DNA from: an uncultured Gammaproteobacteria bacterium
GTDB lineage: Bacteria > Pseudomonadota > Gammaproteobacteria > HK1
Direction: 5' to 3'
Assembly (NCBI GenBank): GCA_958295465.1
Contig: OY282353.1
Span: 5,199,001 to 5,263,000, forward strand
DNA: 64,000 nucleotides
The notes beneath the pieces were generated by a model. The model searched no databases. It was not told the DNA's origin and was given only the letters and a program-made list of their open reading frames with translations. Positions 16,583 through 29,679 of the stretch are shown piece by piece. How positions within the stretch are numbered: the stretch's first letter is position 1; every line of letters starts with the position of its first letter. A program made the translations under genes and the position numbers.

Positions 16583-19500
16583 GTGACGACCGCCGCTTTG
16601 CCCACGGACGGCGACGAAATCATCCTCGACCCGGCGGCCGAGGCCGAATGGCAGATACTCCGCCGACAGATCGAGTTCGCCTCCGGCTTCTGGCTCGGAT
16701 TCATCTTCTGCCCGTCTCCGCGCCCAGTCGCCGCGCTGCGGCGGCGGGTGGAACAGATCTACCGGCTTCGTGCGCTGCCGGTACGGCTGCTCCGCCCCAC
16801 CGCACCGGAGGAGCTTCGCGAGATGCTGCTTCGGGTGTTGGAGCCGGCGTCCGTGGAGGCGGGCTGCATCTGGGTCGAGGCCGTTCACCTGGACGCTTCG
16901 ACGTTCACGGATGACGAGCCCGGTCCTTGGGCCGCGGCCTGGGATTGGACCCTGATGCGCACCAACGAGCATCGCGAGGTCCTGCGCCGCCGGCTGAACG
17001 GGGGGTTGGTGTACGCGGTCCCGCCGGAGTGGAAGCCCCGCGCGCGCAATGCCGCCCCCGATCTGTGGTCGATACGTTCCCTGGTGCTCGATCTGCCGGC
17101 AAGCACCGGCGAGTTACGGGATGCCGGCCGCCGGGACGCGGTGGAAAGTGAATCCCCCATACCTGATTTCCTCTCCAATACCGAGTTTGACGTTGACTTC
17201 GCACTGGCGGAAGCGCGCCGAATCGAAGACAAGCAGAAATATGACCCGCGCTCTCATGCGCGCGTACTCCTGCGGGCGGTCGAGGGGTTGCTGGCGCAGG
17301 AGCGGGCAGGGGGGGCGGCAGAGACGGCTCACAGGGCACTGCGCATCTTGAGGAACGCGCCAGATCCGGGACGCCTGTTGGCGGAAGCGTTGGTGTGGGC
17401 AGGGCAGGCGGGGCGGGCCGACGGCGATGTCGCCGCGGCCGAATCGCACCTTGATGAAGCAGTGCGCTGTTGGAAGTCCATCCTCGACAGGGACGGTGAA
17501 TCACCACAAGCGTTGCGCGACCTGTCCGTCAGTCTTGGCCGGCTCGGAGATGTGCGGGGCGAATCGGGTGACCTCGCGGCTGCGAGGGCGGCGTTCGAAG
17601 AATCCCTCGCCCTGCATCGCCGCATTCTTGAAGCGTATGGCGAGACGCCGCAGCCGTTGCGCGACCTGTTCGTCAGTCTCGTCAAGCTCGGAGATGTCCG
17701 GCGCGAATCCGGGGACCTCGCGGCTGCGACGACGGCGTTCGAAGAATCCCTCACCCTCACCCGTCGCATTCTTGAAGCATATGGAGAGACGCCGCAGGCG
17801 TTGCGCGACCTGTCCGTCAGTCTTCGCAAGCTCGGAGATGTCCGGCGCGAATCCGGGGACCTCGCGGCTGCGACGACGGCGTTCGAAGAATCCCTCGCCT
17901 TGACTCGTCGCCTGCTTGAAGCATATGGAGAGACGCCGCAGGCGTTGCGCGACCTCTCCGTCGGTCTTGGCCAGCTCGGAGATGTCCGGCGCGAATCCGG
18001 AGACCTCGCGGCTGCGACGACGGCGTTCGAAGAATCCATCGCCCTCGCCCGTCGCCGGCTTGAAGCATATGGAGAGACGCCGCAGGCGTTGCGCGACCTG
18101 TCCGTCAGTCTTGACAGGCTCGGAGATGTCCGGCGCGAATCGGGTGACCTCGCGGCTGCGACGACGGCGTTCGAAGAATCCCTCGCCCTGCGTCGCCGGC
18201 TGCTTGAAGCATATGGCGAGACGCCGCAGACGTTGCGCGACCTGTCCGTCAGTCTTGAAAGGCTTGGAGATGTCCGGCGCGAATCCGGTGACCTCGCGGC
18301 TGCGACGACGGCGTTCGAAGAATCCCTCGCCCTCACCCGTCGCCTGCTTGAAGCATATGGAGAGACGCCGCAGGCGTTGCGCGACCTGTCCGTCAGTCTT
18401 GACAGGCTCGGAGATGTCCGGCGCGAATCGGGTGACCTCGCGGCTGCGACGACGGCGTTCGAAGAATCCCTCGCCTTGACTCGTCGCCTGCTTGAAGCAT
18501 ATGGAGAGACGCCGCAGGTCTTGTGCGACCTGTCCGTCAGTCTTGGCCAGCTCGGAGATGTCCGGCGCGAATCCGGGGACCTCGCGGCTGCGACGACGGC
18601 GTTCGAAGAATCCCTCACCCTCACCCGTCGCATTCTTGAAGCATATGGAGAGACGCCGCAGGCGTTGCGCGACCTCTCCGTCAGTCTTCGCAAGCTCGGA
18701 GATGTCCGGCGCGAATCCGGGGACCTCGCGGCTGCGACGACGGCGTTCGAAGAATCCCTCGCCTTGACTCGTCGCCTGCTTGAAGCATATGGAGAGACGC
18801 CGCAGGCGTTGCGCGACCTCTCCGTCAGTCTTGGCCAGCTCGGAGATGTCCGGCGCGAATCGGGTGACCTCGCGGCTGCGACGACGGCGTTCGAAGAATC
18901 CATCGCCCTCGCCCGTCGCCGGCTTGAAGCATATGGAGAGACGCCGCAGGCGTTGCGCGACCTGTCCGTCAGTCTTGACAGGCTCGGAGATGTCCGGCGC
19001 GAATCGGGTGACCTCGCGGCTGCGACGACGGCGTTCGAAGAATCCCTCGCCCTGCGTCACCGCCGGCTTGAAGCGTATGGAGAGCCGCCGCAGGCGTTGC
19101 GCGACCTGTTCGTCAGTCTTGACAGGCTCGGAGATGTCCGGCGCGAATCCGGAGACCTCGCTACTGCGACGGAGGCGTTCGAAGAATTCCTCGCTCTCGC
19201 GCGCCGTCTTCTTGAAGCGTATGGCGAAACGCCGCAGGCGTTGCGCGACCTGTCCGTCAGTCTTGACAGGCTCGGAGATGTCCGGCGCGAATCGGGTGAC
19301 CTCGCGGCTGCGACGATGGCGTTCGAAGAATCTCTCGCCCTGCATCGCCGCCTTCTTGAAGCGTATGGCGAGACGCCGCAAGGGTTGCGCGACCTCTCCG
19401 TCAGTCTTATCAAGCTCGGAGATGTCCGGCGCGAATCGGGTGACCCCGCGGCTGCGACGATGGCGTTCGAAGAATCTCTCGCCCTGCATCGCCGCCTTCT

Positions 19501-19806
19501 TGAAGCGTATGGCGAGACGCCGCAAGGGTTGCGCGACCTCTCCGTCAGTCTTATCAAGCTCGGAGATGTCCGGCGCGAATCGGGTGACCTCGCGGCTGCG
19601 ACGATGGCGTTCGAAGAATCTCTCGCCCTGCATCGCCGCCTTCTTGAAGCGTATGGCGAGACGCCGCAGGGGTTGCGCGACCTCTCCGTCAGTCTTCGCA
19701 AGCTCGGAGATGTGCGGCGCGCATCCGGAGACTTGGCAGCCGCTACGGCTGTATTCGAGGAATTCGCTGCCCTGGATCGGCGTTTGCGCAGTACGACGGG
19801 TGAGAC

Positions 19807-19810
<4 letters not shown>
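16583..19810 (+). CDS. TPR-repeat protein, 16 near-identical 48-residue units
   Basis: The 1075-aa product has a ~300-residue N-terminal region with NAAPDLWSIRSLVLDLP, a segment type seen next to AAA-TPR proteins. Then come 16 tandem 48-aa units of the form LRDLSVSLxxLGDVRRESGDLAAAxxAFEESLALxRRxLEAYGETPQ, up to the last codon. Each unit is a TPR-like helix pair and probably mediates binding. It begins 18 nt after the ATPase gene, and its stop overlaps the methyltransferase start (ATGA). Co-expression and a shared role as sensor or regulator are therefore likely. All three reading directions stay open across the array because of its composition; only this frame makes repeats of a known fold. 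Confidence 0.75.
17507..19810 (+). repeat. 144-bp tandem array, 16 units, within the TPR gene
   Basis: Sixteen units of 144 bp fill exactly 2304 bp. Units 2-5 and 8-11 share the same variant order (VKL/GQL, RKL, GQL, DRL at the variable pair), as expected from duplication of a six-unit (864-bp) block. Units 13-15 are close to identical, sharing an ATMAFEESLALHRRLLEA form. The period keeps the frame. Confidence 0.9.
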
Positions 19811-23160
<3,350 letters not shown>

Positions 23161-23208
23161 TGGCTTCGGTATCGGCCGACCGCTGCCGCTCCTGCCGCTA
23201 CGACGGCC

Positions 23209-23290
23209 TTGGCGGCGCGGGGTGGATGGCCAGCCATCTCGCCGCCTGTCTGCTCGCCTTCCTTCAGCAACAACGGTTCTACCGGCCGGG
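23209..23290 (+). pseudogene. Relic of a Res-like helicase gene between mod and fic
   Basis: The translation GWMASHLAACLLAFLQQQRF is nearly that of the complete helicase downstream (EWMASYLTACLLAFFQQQRL, nt 27470-27540). The DNA agrees over about 70 bp, with roughly one mismatch in six. Nothing else of the helicase is present. It implies that a second res copy, or an earlier mod-res-fic order, existed here and was deleted. Confidence 0.6.
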
Positions 23291-23350
23291 GCGCGCGCAT
23301 CGCCGTCGTCCGGCGGCCGGGCTTCGAGGCGAGCTTGAAGGGGAAGGTTG

Positions 23351-24466
23351 ATGGCGGCGGTTCACTATCACGAAGGGCGCTTCCCGCCTGAGGCGCGTCT
23401 CGACTGGCCGGCGCTCATCCCGCTGATCGGTCCGGCGGTCGCGGCGGTCGCGCGCTACGACGGAGCGCTCGCCGCCATCCCCAACCCCCGGATCCTGCTC
23501 TCGCCCATGACGACGCAAGAAGCGGTGCTTTCCTCGCGCATCGAGGGCACCCAGGCCACCATGGGCGAGGTCCTGGAGTTCGAGGCCGGGAAGGAAGCGG
23601 AATCCCCCGAGCGCCGGGCCGACATCCACGAGGTGCTGAACTACCGCGCTGCGATGCGGGAGGCGGAGCGGATGTTGCAGGAGCTGCCCATCTGCCAACG
23701 GGTCGTCCGGGAGGCGCACCGGGTGCTGCTCTCCGGGGTGCGCGGGGAGGGCAAGTCGCCGGGCGACTACCGGCGCATCCCCAACTGGATCGGCCGGCCC
23801 GGCTGCACCGTGGAGGAGGCGACCTTTGTGCCTGTCGGCGCGGACAAGCTCCCCGCGGCCATGAGCGCATGGGAGCGGTACGTGCACCACGAGGCCCCCG
23901 ATCGGCTGGTGCAGCTTGCCGTCCTGCACGCGGAGTTCGAGGCCCTGCACCCGTTCCTGGACGGCAACGGCCGTCTGGGCCGTATGCTCGTACCCCTGTT
24001 CCTCTGGCAATGCGGCCTCATCGGCCAGCCCATGTTCTACATCAGCGCCTATTTCGAGGCCCGCCGCGATGCTTACTACGAAGGGCTGCTCGCCGTCTCC
24101 CGCGACGACGACTGGACCGGATGGTGCCGGTTCTTCCTGAAGGCGGTGCGGGCGCAGGCCGAGGAAAACCTGACGAAGGCGAGGGGGATCCTCGATCTCC
24201 ACGAGGCCATGAAGGGGCGGGTGGCGGATGTGACCCGCTCCCGGTACGCCATCCACACCCTGGACTGGATCTTCGAGCACCCGATCTTCAACAGCAGCAG
24301 CTTCGCGGCCAACGCGGGGATCCCGGACCGCACCGCGCGGCGGCTTCTGGCTGCGCTCTGCGACCACGGAATCCTGCGGGTGACGAGGCCCGGCAACGGC
24401 CGCCGGGGGACCATCCTCGTGTTCCCGGACCTCCTGAACATCGCCGAGGGACGGGACGTGTTTTGA
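23351..24466 (+). CDS. Fic-domain protein (AMPylase-type), with internal inhibitory helix and C-terminal winged helix
   Basis: The 371-aa protein has the full Fic catalytic motif HPFLDGNGRLGR from residue 200; the His is the catalytic base and the Gly/Arg residues bind nucleotide. An N-terminal SSRIEG (S61, E65, G66) fits the inhibitory (S/T)xxxE(G/N) motif, so the enzyme is probably auto-inhibited. The C terminus (NAGIPDRTARRLLAALCDHG) resembles a winged helix. Fic proteins of this type transfer AMP to proteins. Location inside a type III-like locus suggests that it modifies or controls a defence component; this is inference. ATG 23351 was chosen over the preceding TTG. The last ~65 bp recur at 36.6 kb. 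Confidence 0.85.
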   Translation: MAAVHYHEGRFPPEARLDWPALIPLIGPAVAAVARYDGALAAIPNPRILLSPMTTQEAVLSSRIEGTQATMGEVLEFEAGKEAESPERRADIHEVLNYRAAMREAERMLQELPICQRVVREAHRVLLSGVRGEGKSPGDYRRIPNWIGRPGCTVEEATFVPVGADKLPAAMSAWERYVHHEAPDRLVQLAVLHAEFEALHPFLDGNGRLGRMLVPLFLWQCGLIGQPMFYISAYFEARRDAYYEGLLAVSRDDDWTGWCRFFLKAVRAQAEENLTKARGILDLHEAMKGRVADVTRSRYAIHTLDWIFEHPIFNSSSFAANAGIPDRTARRLLAALCDHGILRVTRPGNGRRGTILVFPDLLNIAEGRDVF

Positions 24467-24472
24467 CGGTCA
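24399..24472 (+). repeat. fic 3'-end sequence, duplicated at 36599-36672
   Basis: These 74 bp cover the last codons of fic, its TGA and six following bases. They recur in the same orientation 12.2 kb away with three mismatches. At the distant site there is no fic gene, only this tail. Confidence 0.85.
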
Positions 24473-24560
24473 TCCATGTCCGGCGAGCCGTGTTGTCGGC
24501 CATTTATCGACAGATATGGCCGTCAACGAGATTTGGCGGTCACCGGTGGCCGGCAACGGC
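24465..24560 (+). repeat. Palindromic repeat element, copy A
   Basis: About 95 bp start at the fic stop and match copy B at 25879-25973. The copy contains TTGTCGGCCA (24493-24502) paired with TGGCCGTCAA (24517-24526), and a degenerate version of the 20-bp palindrome found intact in copy B. Confidence 0.7.
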
Positions 24561-24778
24561 ATCGGACTCCCGGCCGGCAAGCTCGCGGTTTCCACCCGCA
24601 GGGTATCAGTCGGCACATGGTCGGAGTGAGCCGGCGATACGGCCGACGCCGGCCCGGATATGGCGATCGACACCCTGCCGGCCGGCGCGGCAGCGCCCGC
24701 GGTCAACGTGGCGTGCGTATCCCGGTCCAAAGTGATCAGTGAACCGCCCCGGGAATCCCGGAGGGTGATTTGCTTGAG

Positions 24779-24946
24779 TCAGGCGGCCATCGCCGACTCA
24801 TGCAGTTGGTAGTAGTGTGCCTCGAACTCCGCCGAGACCCCACCCCGGCCTCGATCAGCCGCCGCGCCCCGGACCGCAGAAGCTCCGTGAGGGGGGTCGC
24901 AAACCCCTGCTGGCGTCGCCAGTGAAACCACAGTATCGTTGCTCAT
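24779..24946 (-). pseudogene. IS256-type transposase N-terminal remnant
   Basis: From ATG 24946 one frame reads MSNDTVVSLATPAGVCDP. A +1 shift then gives LTELLRSGARRLIEAG, the typical IS256 transposase opening (DPLTELLRxGAR), and a second shift gives AEFEAHYYQLHESAMAA before a stop. The two frameshifts and the loss of the DDE core show that it is dead. Confidence 0.5.
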
Positions 24947-25061
24947 GTGCGGTGTGCTCCTCTTGCCGAAACCGTTGTTTCCAGACTCGATTTCAGCAAA
25001 GACACGCCGCACGTCTCAACTCATCCGTACACCACTTTCGACCATAGCTCCCAGGTGCCCC

Positions 25062-25343
25062 ATGCAGGTGTTCGCAGTGTTCGCCGTCGAGGACGAAACC
25101 CGGGTCCGAAAGGGGCTTGAGGACCATTACCCGAACCAATTCTGGAAAGTCGGCAATTCCGCGTATTTTCTCGCAACGAAGGACGAGACGACGCGCGAGG
25201 TAGCGACCAAGCTGGGGCTTGGCGACCAGATCGGAGACCAGGGGGTCACATCGGGCATCGTGATTCCGGTGTCGTCGTACCATGGGCGTGGCGATTCCGA
25301 CATGTGGGAATGGATTGCCGTGAGAAGGCGATCCAATGGGTGA
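25062..25343 (+). CDS. Unknown 93-aa protein, first gene of a two-gene unit
   Basis: A soluble small protein beginning MQVFAVFAVEDETRVRKGLE and ending in SDMWEWIAVRRRSNG, with alternating short strands and helices. No family recognised. It overlaps the next gene by 8 nt, so the two are translated together. The pair sits between fic and the HTH regulator in the defence island. Confidence 0.55.
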   Translation: MQVFAVFAVEDETRVRKGLEDHYPNQFWKVGNSAYFLATKDETTREVATKLGLGDQIGDQGVTSGIVIPVSSYHGRGDSDMWEWIAVRRRSNG

Positions 25344-25665
25344 CGACCACAAGCTTGCGACCCCGGAGAAGGACCGGGATGAGTCGCCGGACGAAACGCG
25401 GAGCTACCTCGATGGCCTCACCTTCGAGGAGACCTTCCATGTCGGCCAATCGCTCGGGCGAGTCCTGGAACGCCTCGATACCCAAGCCACGCGACTCGCT
25501 GACTTGAAGACCGCCCTCAAAGATACGGACGATAAGGTCTCCCGGCTCGTCCGGGAATTCGGATTCATCAAGAAGGCATGGTGGATCGGTCTGCTCGCGC
25601 TCGGCTTCGTGTTGGCCAAGCTGACCGATTACCTACCGACATTCCTCTCCCGGCCTCCCGGATAG
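25336..25665 (+). CDS. Unknown 109-aa protein with coiled coil and one C-terminal membrane helix
   Basis: The first ~40 residues are charged. Residues ~43-75 form a heptad-like helix (LGRVLERLDTQATRLADLKT). A single membrane segment follows at about 83-99 (WWIGLLALGFVLAKL). This would be an inner-membrane protein with its coiled coil in the cytoplasm. With its overlapping partner it resembles small sensor/membrane-effector pairs in anti-phage loci; that is an analogy only. Confidence 0.6.
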   Translation: MGDDHKLATPEKDRDESPDETRSYLDGLTFEETFHVGQSLGRVLERLDTQATRLADLKTALKDTDDKVSRLVREFGFIKKAWWIGLLALGFVLAKLTDYLPTFLSRPPG

Positions 25666-25878
25666 CCCACCCGTGCAACCCGCCTGGCCAGCCGGATAAT
25701 TCCCATCGGGAATCGGCATCGGCCCATGTCCGCGACCGCTCTGCCACCGGCAGGCGGGGCACGGTCAGCCCACTGGCCCACCCCCGCAAACCGGACAGTT
25801 CTATTTGTTGCTACCGACAGGAGCAAACCGGCAGGGGCGGATGTTGTCGGGGCAGGTGATCGCCCGCTCCCAGGTGCT
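25666..25878. other. Intergenic, no gene seen
   Basis: No frame with recognisable protein features on either strand; G+C-rich without obvious hairpins until copy B begins. Confidence 0.4.
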
Positions 25879-25973
25879 TGACGACCATCCATGTCCGGCC
25901 AACCATGTTGTCGGCCATTTTCCGACAGATTTGGCCGACAACGGAATTTGCCGGTCACCGGTGACCGGCAAAC
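25879..25973 (+). promoter_or_regulatory. Palindromic repeat element, copy B, upstream of the HTH gene
   Basis: Two inverted repeats stand 22-90 nt before the HTH start. TTGTCGGCCA (25908-25917) pairs perfectly with TGGCCGACAA (25932-25941), and GCCGGTCACCGGTGACCGGC (25950-25969) is a perfect 20-bp palindrome. Both are plausible operator sites for the adjacent HTH protein, since antitoxin-type regulators usually bind palindromes in their own promoter. A weaker copy follows fic. Confidence 0.55.
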
Positions 25974-25994
25974 GCAGTCCGGAGGTGAACTGCG

Positions 25995-26312
25995 ATGGCT
26001 AAGCAGTACAAGAGCGATGCCTTGGCGGCGGCGCACGAGACCGCGCTCGGCTTGGCGGAGGCGGACGTTATGGCGAAGCGGACCATGAGGGCCTTCGACG
26101 ACGTGTGCCTCACGCCGATCGAGGAAATGACGCCGGAGGAGATCCGTGAGCTTCGGACGCACGAGAATGCGAGTCAGGTAGTCTTCGCCCGATACCTCAA
26201 CGTGACCACGAGCCTCGTCAGCCAGTGGGAGCGGGGCGAGAAGCGGCCACGGGGCGCTTCGCTGAAGCTCTTGACGCTGGTCGCAAAGAATGGCCTCGAT
26301 GCGGTCGCGTGA
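25995..26312 (+). CDS. HTH (XRE-type) antitoxin-like transcriptional regulator
   Basis: The 105-aa protein has a C-terminal Cro/C1 helix-turn-helix (ASQVVFARYLNVTTSLVSQW, then ERGEKRPRGASLKLL) and the N-terminal part typical of NadS/HigA2 antitoxins that partner RelE-like toxins. No toxin gene lies next to it, so it is an orphan, or it has been recruited to control the downstream helicase-nuclease. Palindromes in its promoter support DNA binding and autoregulation. Confidence 0.75.
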   Translation: MAKQYKSDALAAAHETALGLAEADVMAKRTMRAFDDVCLTPIEEMTPEEIRELRTHENASQVVFARYLNVTTSLVSQWERGEKRPRGASLKLLTLVAKNGLDAVA

Positions 26313-26394
26313 TGGAAGCACCCGCCCATCGCTTTCGTTCGACAGAGAGGCGCAGCGAGCCGCCGGCCCTCCACCACCGGCCAGAGAGCGCCTG

Positions 26395-29300
26395 ATGCCC
26401 CGGCCCCATCGCCGTAACGCCCCCCTGCCCTTCTCGCGGAGGCTGGTGCTGCACCAGTGGCTCCTCGGGCTGTTCGGCGTCGAGCGCTTCGACCGGCTTG
26501 CCGAGCACCTGCGCGACGAATCGCTCGAAGGGCTGGACGAGGACAACGTCCACCGCTTCCATCGCGCCCTGTGCCTGCACCTGCCCGGGGAGCGGCGGCC
26601 GGCCCTGCCGGACGAGGTGCTGCTGGAGCACGATCAGGCAATCGTCGCCGTCACCGCCCACCTCAACGAGCAACGCATCACCCGTGGCGAGCCCCCGATC
26701 GTCTGGAAGTACTTCCAGTACCTCGCCCTGCTCTTCACCGAGATCTACCTCGACCGCTGGTTCCGGGACCCGCGGGCGCTGCTCGCGGCGCTGAACGCAC
26801 ACATCGCCGCGTTCAACGAGGGCAAGGCGGAGGCCGACCGCGTCTCCCTGCTCGACGAGACCGCCGCCGAAGCCGAAGCTTCGACGCAACTCAACAAGCT
26901 GGCGTTCTGGATGGCCACCGGCAGCGGCAAGACCCTGCTCATGCACGCCCACCTCCTCCAGTACCGGCGCCTGGCTGCGAGCCACGGCCGCGCCCGCGAC
27001 CTCAACCGCATCATCCTGCTGACCCCCAACGAAGGGCTCTCGCGCCAGCACCTGCGCGAGTTCGAGACGGCGGGGATCGAGGCGGAGATCTTCAGCAAGG
27101 AGGGCCGGGGACTCTTCGCCGGGCAAGCGGTCGAGATCCTGGAGATCACGAAGCTCAGGGACGAGATGGGAGCCAGGACGGTCGCCGTGGAGGCTTTCGA
27201 GGGGAACAACCTCGTGCTCATCGACGAGGGGCATCGCGGGGCCGCCGCGGGCGGGGACGGCGCGTGGATGCGCTTGCGCAACGCGCTCTGCGAGAAGGGC
27301 TTCTCCTTCGAGTACTCGGCGACCTTCGGGCAGGCGGTCAAGGGCAACCCGGGCCTCGGCGACCTCTATGCCCGCGGCACCCTCTTCGACTACTCCTACC
27401 GCTGGTTCTACGGCGACGGCTTCGGCAAGGACTACCGGATCCTGAACCTCGAAGACGACAGCAGCGCGGAATGGATGGCCAGCTACCTCACCGCCTGCCT
27501 GCTCGCCTTCTTCCAGCAACAACGGCTCTACCGCGAGCACGAGGCGGCGCTCCGTCCCTTCAACCTGGAGCGCCCCCTGTGGATTTTCGTCGGCGGTCGG
27601 GTCACCGCCACGCTTGCGAAGCGCGACGCCTCGGACATCGTCGAGATCCTGCGCTTCCTGGCCGGCTACGTGTCGGATCGCGCCGGCAGCGTCGCGCGCA
27701 TCCGGGAGATCCTGACCCGCGGGCTCGTCTCCGCGGCCAGGGAGAACCTCTTTGCCGGGCGCTTCATCCATCTCGACACCAGCGGGCTGTCGCCCGAACA
27801 GGTGTTCGACGAGACCCTGGAGTTCCTCTTCAACGCGCCGCGCGGCGGTGCGCTGCACGTCGAGAACCTGAAGGGGGCGGCAGGGGAGGTGGCGTTGCGG
27901 GTAGGGGAAAACGAGCCCTTCGGGGTCATAAACGTCGGCGACGACGCCAAGCTCGTGACCCTCTGCGAGCGGGAGGGGTTCAACGTGGCCGAGCGGGAGT
28001 TCGCGGGCTCGCTCTTCCACGATCTCGCCGCGCCCCGTTCGACCGTCAACGTGCTCATCGGCTCCCGGAAGTTCACCGAGGGGTGGAATAGCTGGCGCGT
28101 CGGCACCATGGGGCTGATGAACGTCGGGCGCGGCGAGGGGGCGCAGATCATCCAGCTCTTCGGGCGCGGCGTGCGGCTCAAGGGCTGCGGAATGAGCCTG
28201 AAGCGCAGCACGAGGGCGGAGCTCGCGGAGGGCCTGGAACGGCCGGACTCCATCGAGTCCCTCGAAACGCTCCAGGTCTTCGGCATCCGCGCCAACTACA
28301 TGGCCCAGTTCCGGGACTTTCTCGAAGAGGAAGGGTTGCCCCCTGACGACGGACGGCTCGAATTCCACCTGCCGATCGTCAGGAACCTCGGCGCGCAGCC
28401 GCTGAAGACGATTCGTATCAGGGAGACCATCAACGGCGTCAGCACCGGGTCCGGCGGCGCCTTCCGCAAGCTGGGGCCCGTGCCGACCCTGCGGCCACCG
28501 GACGAAGTGCCGGCAGACGATGCGAGGGAGTGGGAAGCGGACTATCTCCGGCGGAACCAGGTGGTCCTCAACTGGTATCCGAAGATCCGGGCCATGGATC
28601 CGGCGGGAGCGGCCGATGACGATGACGCCGCCGGCGCGGCGCCCAATCAGGCCCATCTGCAACCGGCCCACCTCGCCTTTCTGGACCTCGATCGCCTGTT
28701 CTTCGCGCTGGAGCGGTTCAAGGCGGAGCGGGGCTGGCACAACCTGAACCTGTCGCGCGCCGGCATCCGCGCTCTCCTGGCCGACACCACCTGGTACCGC
28801 TTGGCCATCCCCGAATCCGAGCTGGCCATCGACTCCTACGGCAAGGTCCGGCTCTGGCAGGAGATCGCGCTCGCCTTGCTCAAGAAGTACACGGAGCGCT
28901 ACTACACCTTCCGCAAGCGAGAGTGGGAGCTTCCTCACCTCGAATACCGGGTGCTGACCGGGAAGGACTCGAATTTCCCCGGCGTGCGCGAGGAACACGG
29001 CGAGTACGGGTACCGCATCCTCGTCGAGAAATCGCGGCAGGACGTCGTGACAAAGCTGGAGGAGCTGAAAGCGGCGATCGAGAGCGGTGACCTGAAGCCC
29101 TGGACTTTCCAGGGCCTCAGCGCCGTCTGGTTCGATCGGCATCTGTACCAACCCTTGCTCGCCCTCGAAGGCGGGGTGGTGGATATTTCGCCGGCGCCGC
29201 TCAACCGGGGCGAGCGCCGCTTCGTCGAGGACCTGAAGGCGTACTGCGACGGCAACGCCGCCGCCTTCGAGGGCAGGGAGCTCTACCTGTTGCGCAACCT

Positions 29301-29679
29301 GAGCCGGGGCCGCGGCATCGGCTTCTTCGAAGCGGGCAATTTCCACCCCGACTTCATTCTGTGGCTGCTCGCCGGCGACCGGCAGCACGTCACCTTCGTC
29401 GACCCGAAGGGCATCCGCAACGTCGGTGCGGACGATCCGAAGATCCGCTTCTTCGAGACCATCAAGGAGATCGAGCGGCGCCTCGGCGATCCGAAGGTCG
29501 CGCTGGATTCCTTCATCGTGTCCAATACGCCTTCACACGTGATGAAGAAGCTCTGGCGCATCGGCAAGCCCGAGATGGCGGCGCGGCACATCGCATTCCA
29601 GGAGGAGGACCAGAGCTCGTACATCGGTGCGATACTGCACGGCATCGGGGGCGAACGGGGCGCGGGGAGCGGGCAGTAA
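26395..29679 (+). CDS. Type III Res-like superfamily 2 helicase-nuclease
   Basis: The 1094-aa protein has an SF2 helicase core: Walker A MATGSGKT (K179), DEGH box at 277-280, SAT-type FEYSATFGQ, and motif VI QLFGRGVRLKG near 587-597. Near the C terminus PDFI (985-988) and DPKG (1003-1006) form a PD-x-D-x-K nuclease signature, with Asp in place of the more usual Glu. This matches type III Res subunits, which translocate and cut only in complex with Mod. Its likely partner is the 1117-aa methyltransferase 3 kb upstream. ATG 26395 was chosen because it is preceded by AGAGAG and avoids overlap with the HTH gene. A long antisense frame here is a shadow. Confidence 0.82.
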   Translation: MPRPHRRNAPLPFSRRLVLHQWLLGLFGVERFDRLAEHLRDESLEGLDEDNVHRFHRALCLHLPGERRPALPDEVLLEHDQAIVAVTAHLNEQRITRGEPPIVWKYFQYLALLFTEIYLDRWFRDPRALLAALNAHIAAFNEGKAEADRVSLLDETAAEAEASTQLNKLAFWMATGSGKTLLMHAHLLQYRRLAASHGRARDLNRIILLTPNEGLSRQHLREFETAGIEAEIFSKEGRGLFAGQAVEILEITKLRDEMGARTVAVEAFEGNNLVLIDEGHRGAAAGGDGAWMRLRNALCEKGFSFEYSATFGQAVKGNPGLGDLYARGTLFDYSYRWFYGDGFGKDYRILNLEDDSSAEWMASYLTACLLAFFQQQRLYREHEAALRPFNLERPLWIFVGGRVTATLAKRDASDIVEILRFLAGYVSDRAGSVARIREILTRGLVSAARENLFAGRFIHLDTSGLSPEQVFDETLEFLFNAPRGGALHVENLKGAAGEVALRVGENEPFGVINVGDDAKLVTLCEREGFNVAEREFAGSLFHDLAAPRSTVNVLIGSRKFTEGWNSWRVGTMGLMNVGRGEGAQIIQLFGRGVRLKGCGMSLKRSTRAELAEGLERPDSIESLETLQVFGIRANYMAQFRDFLEEEGLPPDDGRLEFHLPIVRNLGAQPLKTIRIRETINGVSTGSGGAFRKLGPVPTLRPPDEVPADDAREWEADYLRRNQVVLNWYPKIRAMDPAGAADDDDAAGAAPNQAHLQPAHLAFLDLDRLFFALERFKAERGWHNLNLSRAGIRALLADTTWYRLAIPESELAIDSYGKVRLWQEIALALLKKYTERYYTFRKREWELPHLEYRVLTGKDSNFPGVREEHGEYGYRILVEKSRQDVVTKLEELKAAIESGDLKPWTFQGLSAVWFDRHLYQPLLALEGGVVDISPAPLNRGERRFVEDLKAYCDGNAAAFEGRELYLLRNLSRGRGIGFFEAGNFHPDFILWLLAGDRQHVTFVDPKGIRNVGADDPKIRFFETIKEIERRLGDPKVALDSFIVSNTPSHVMKKLWRIGKPEMAARHIAFQEEDQSSYIGAILHGIGGERGAGSGQ

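Noticed and set aside
17501..19633. Long antisense frames across the TPR array (710 and 524 codons)
   Set aside because: Repeats lacking stops in one unit stay open in all copies; Arg/Ser-rich translation without a fold. The plus frame gives TPR-like helices and overlaps correctly with both neighbours.
26218..29388. 1056-codon open frame antisense to the Res-like helicase
   Set aside because: Shadow of the helicase gene; composition-driven, with no recognisable motif.
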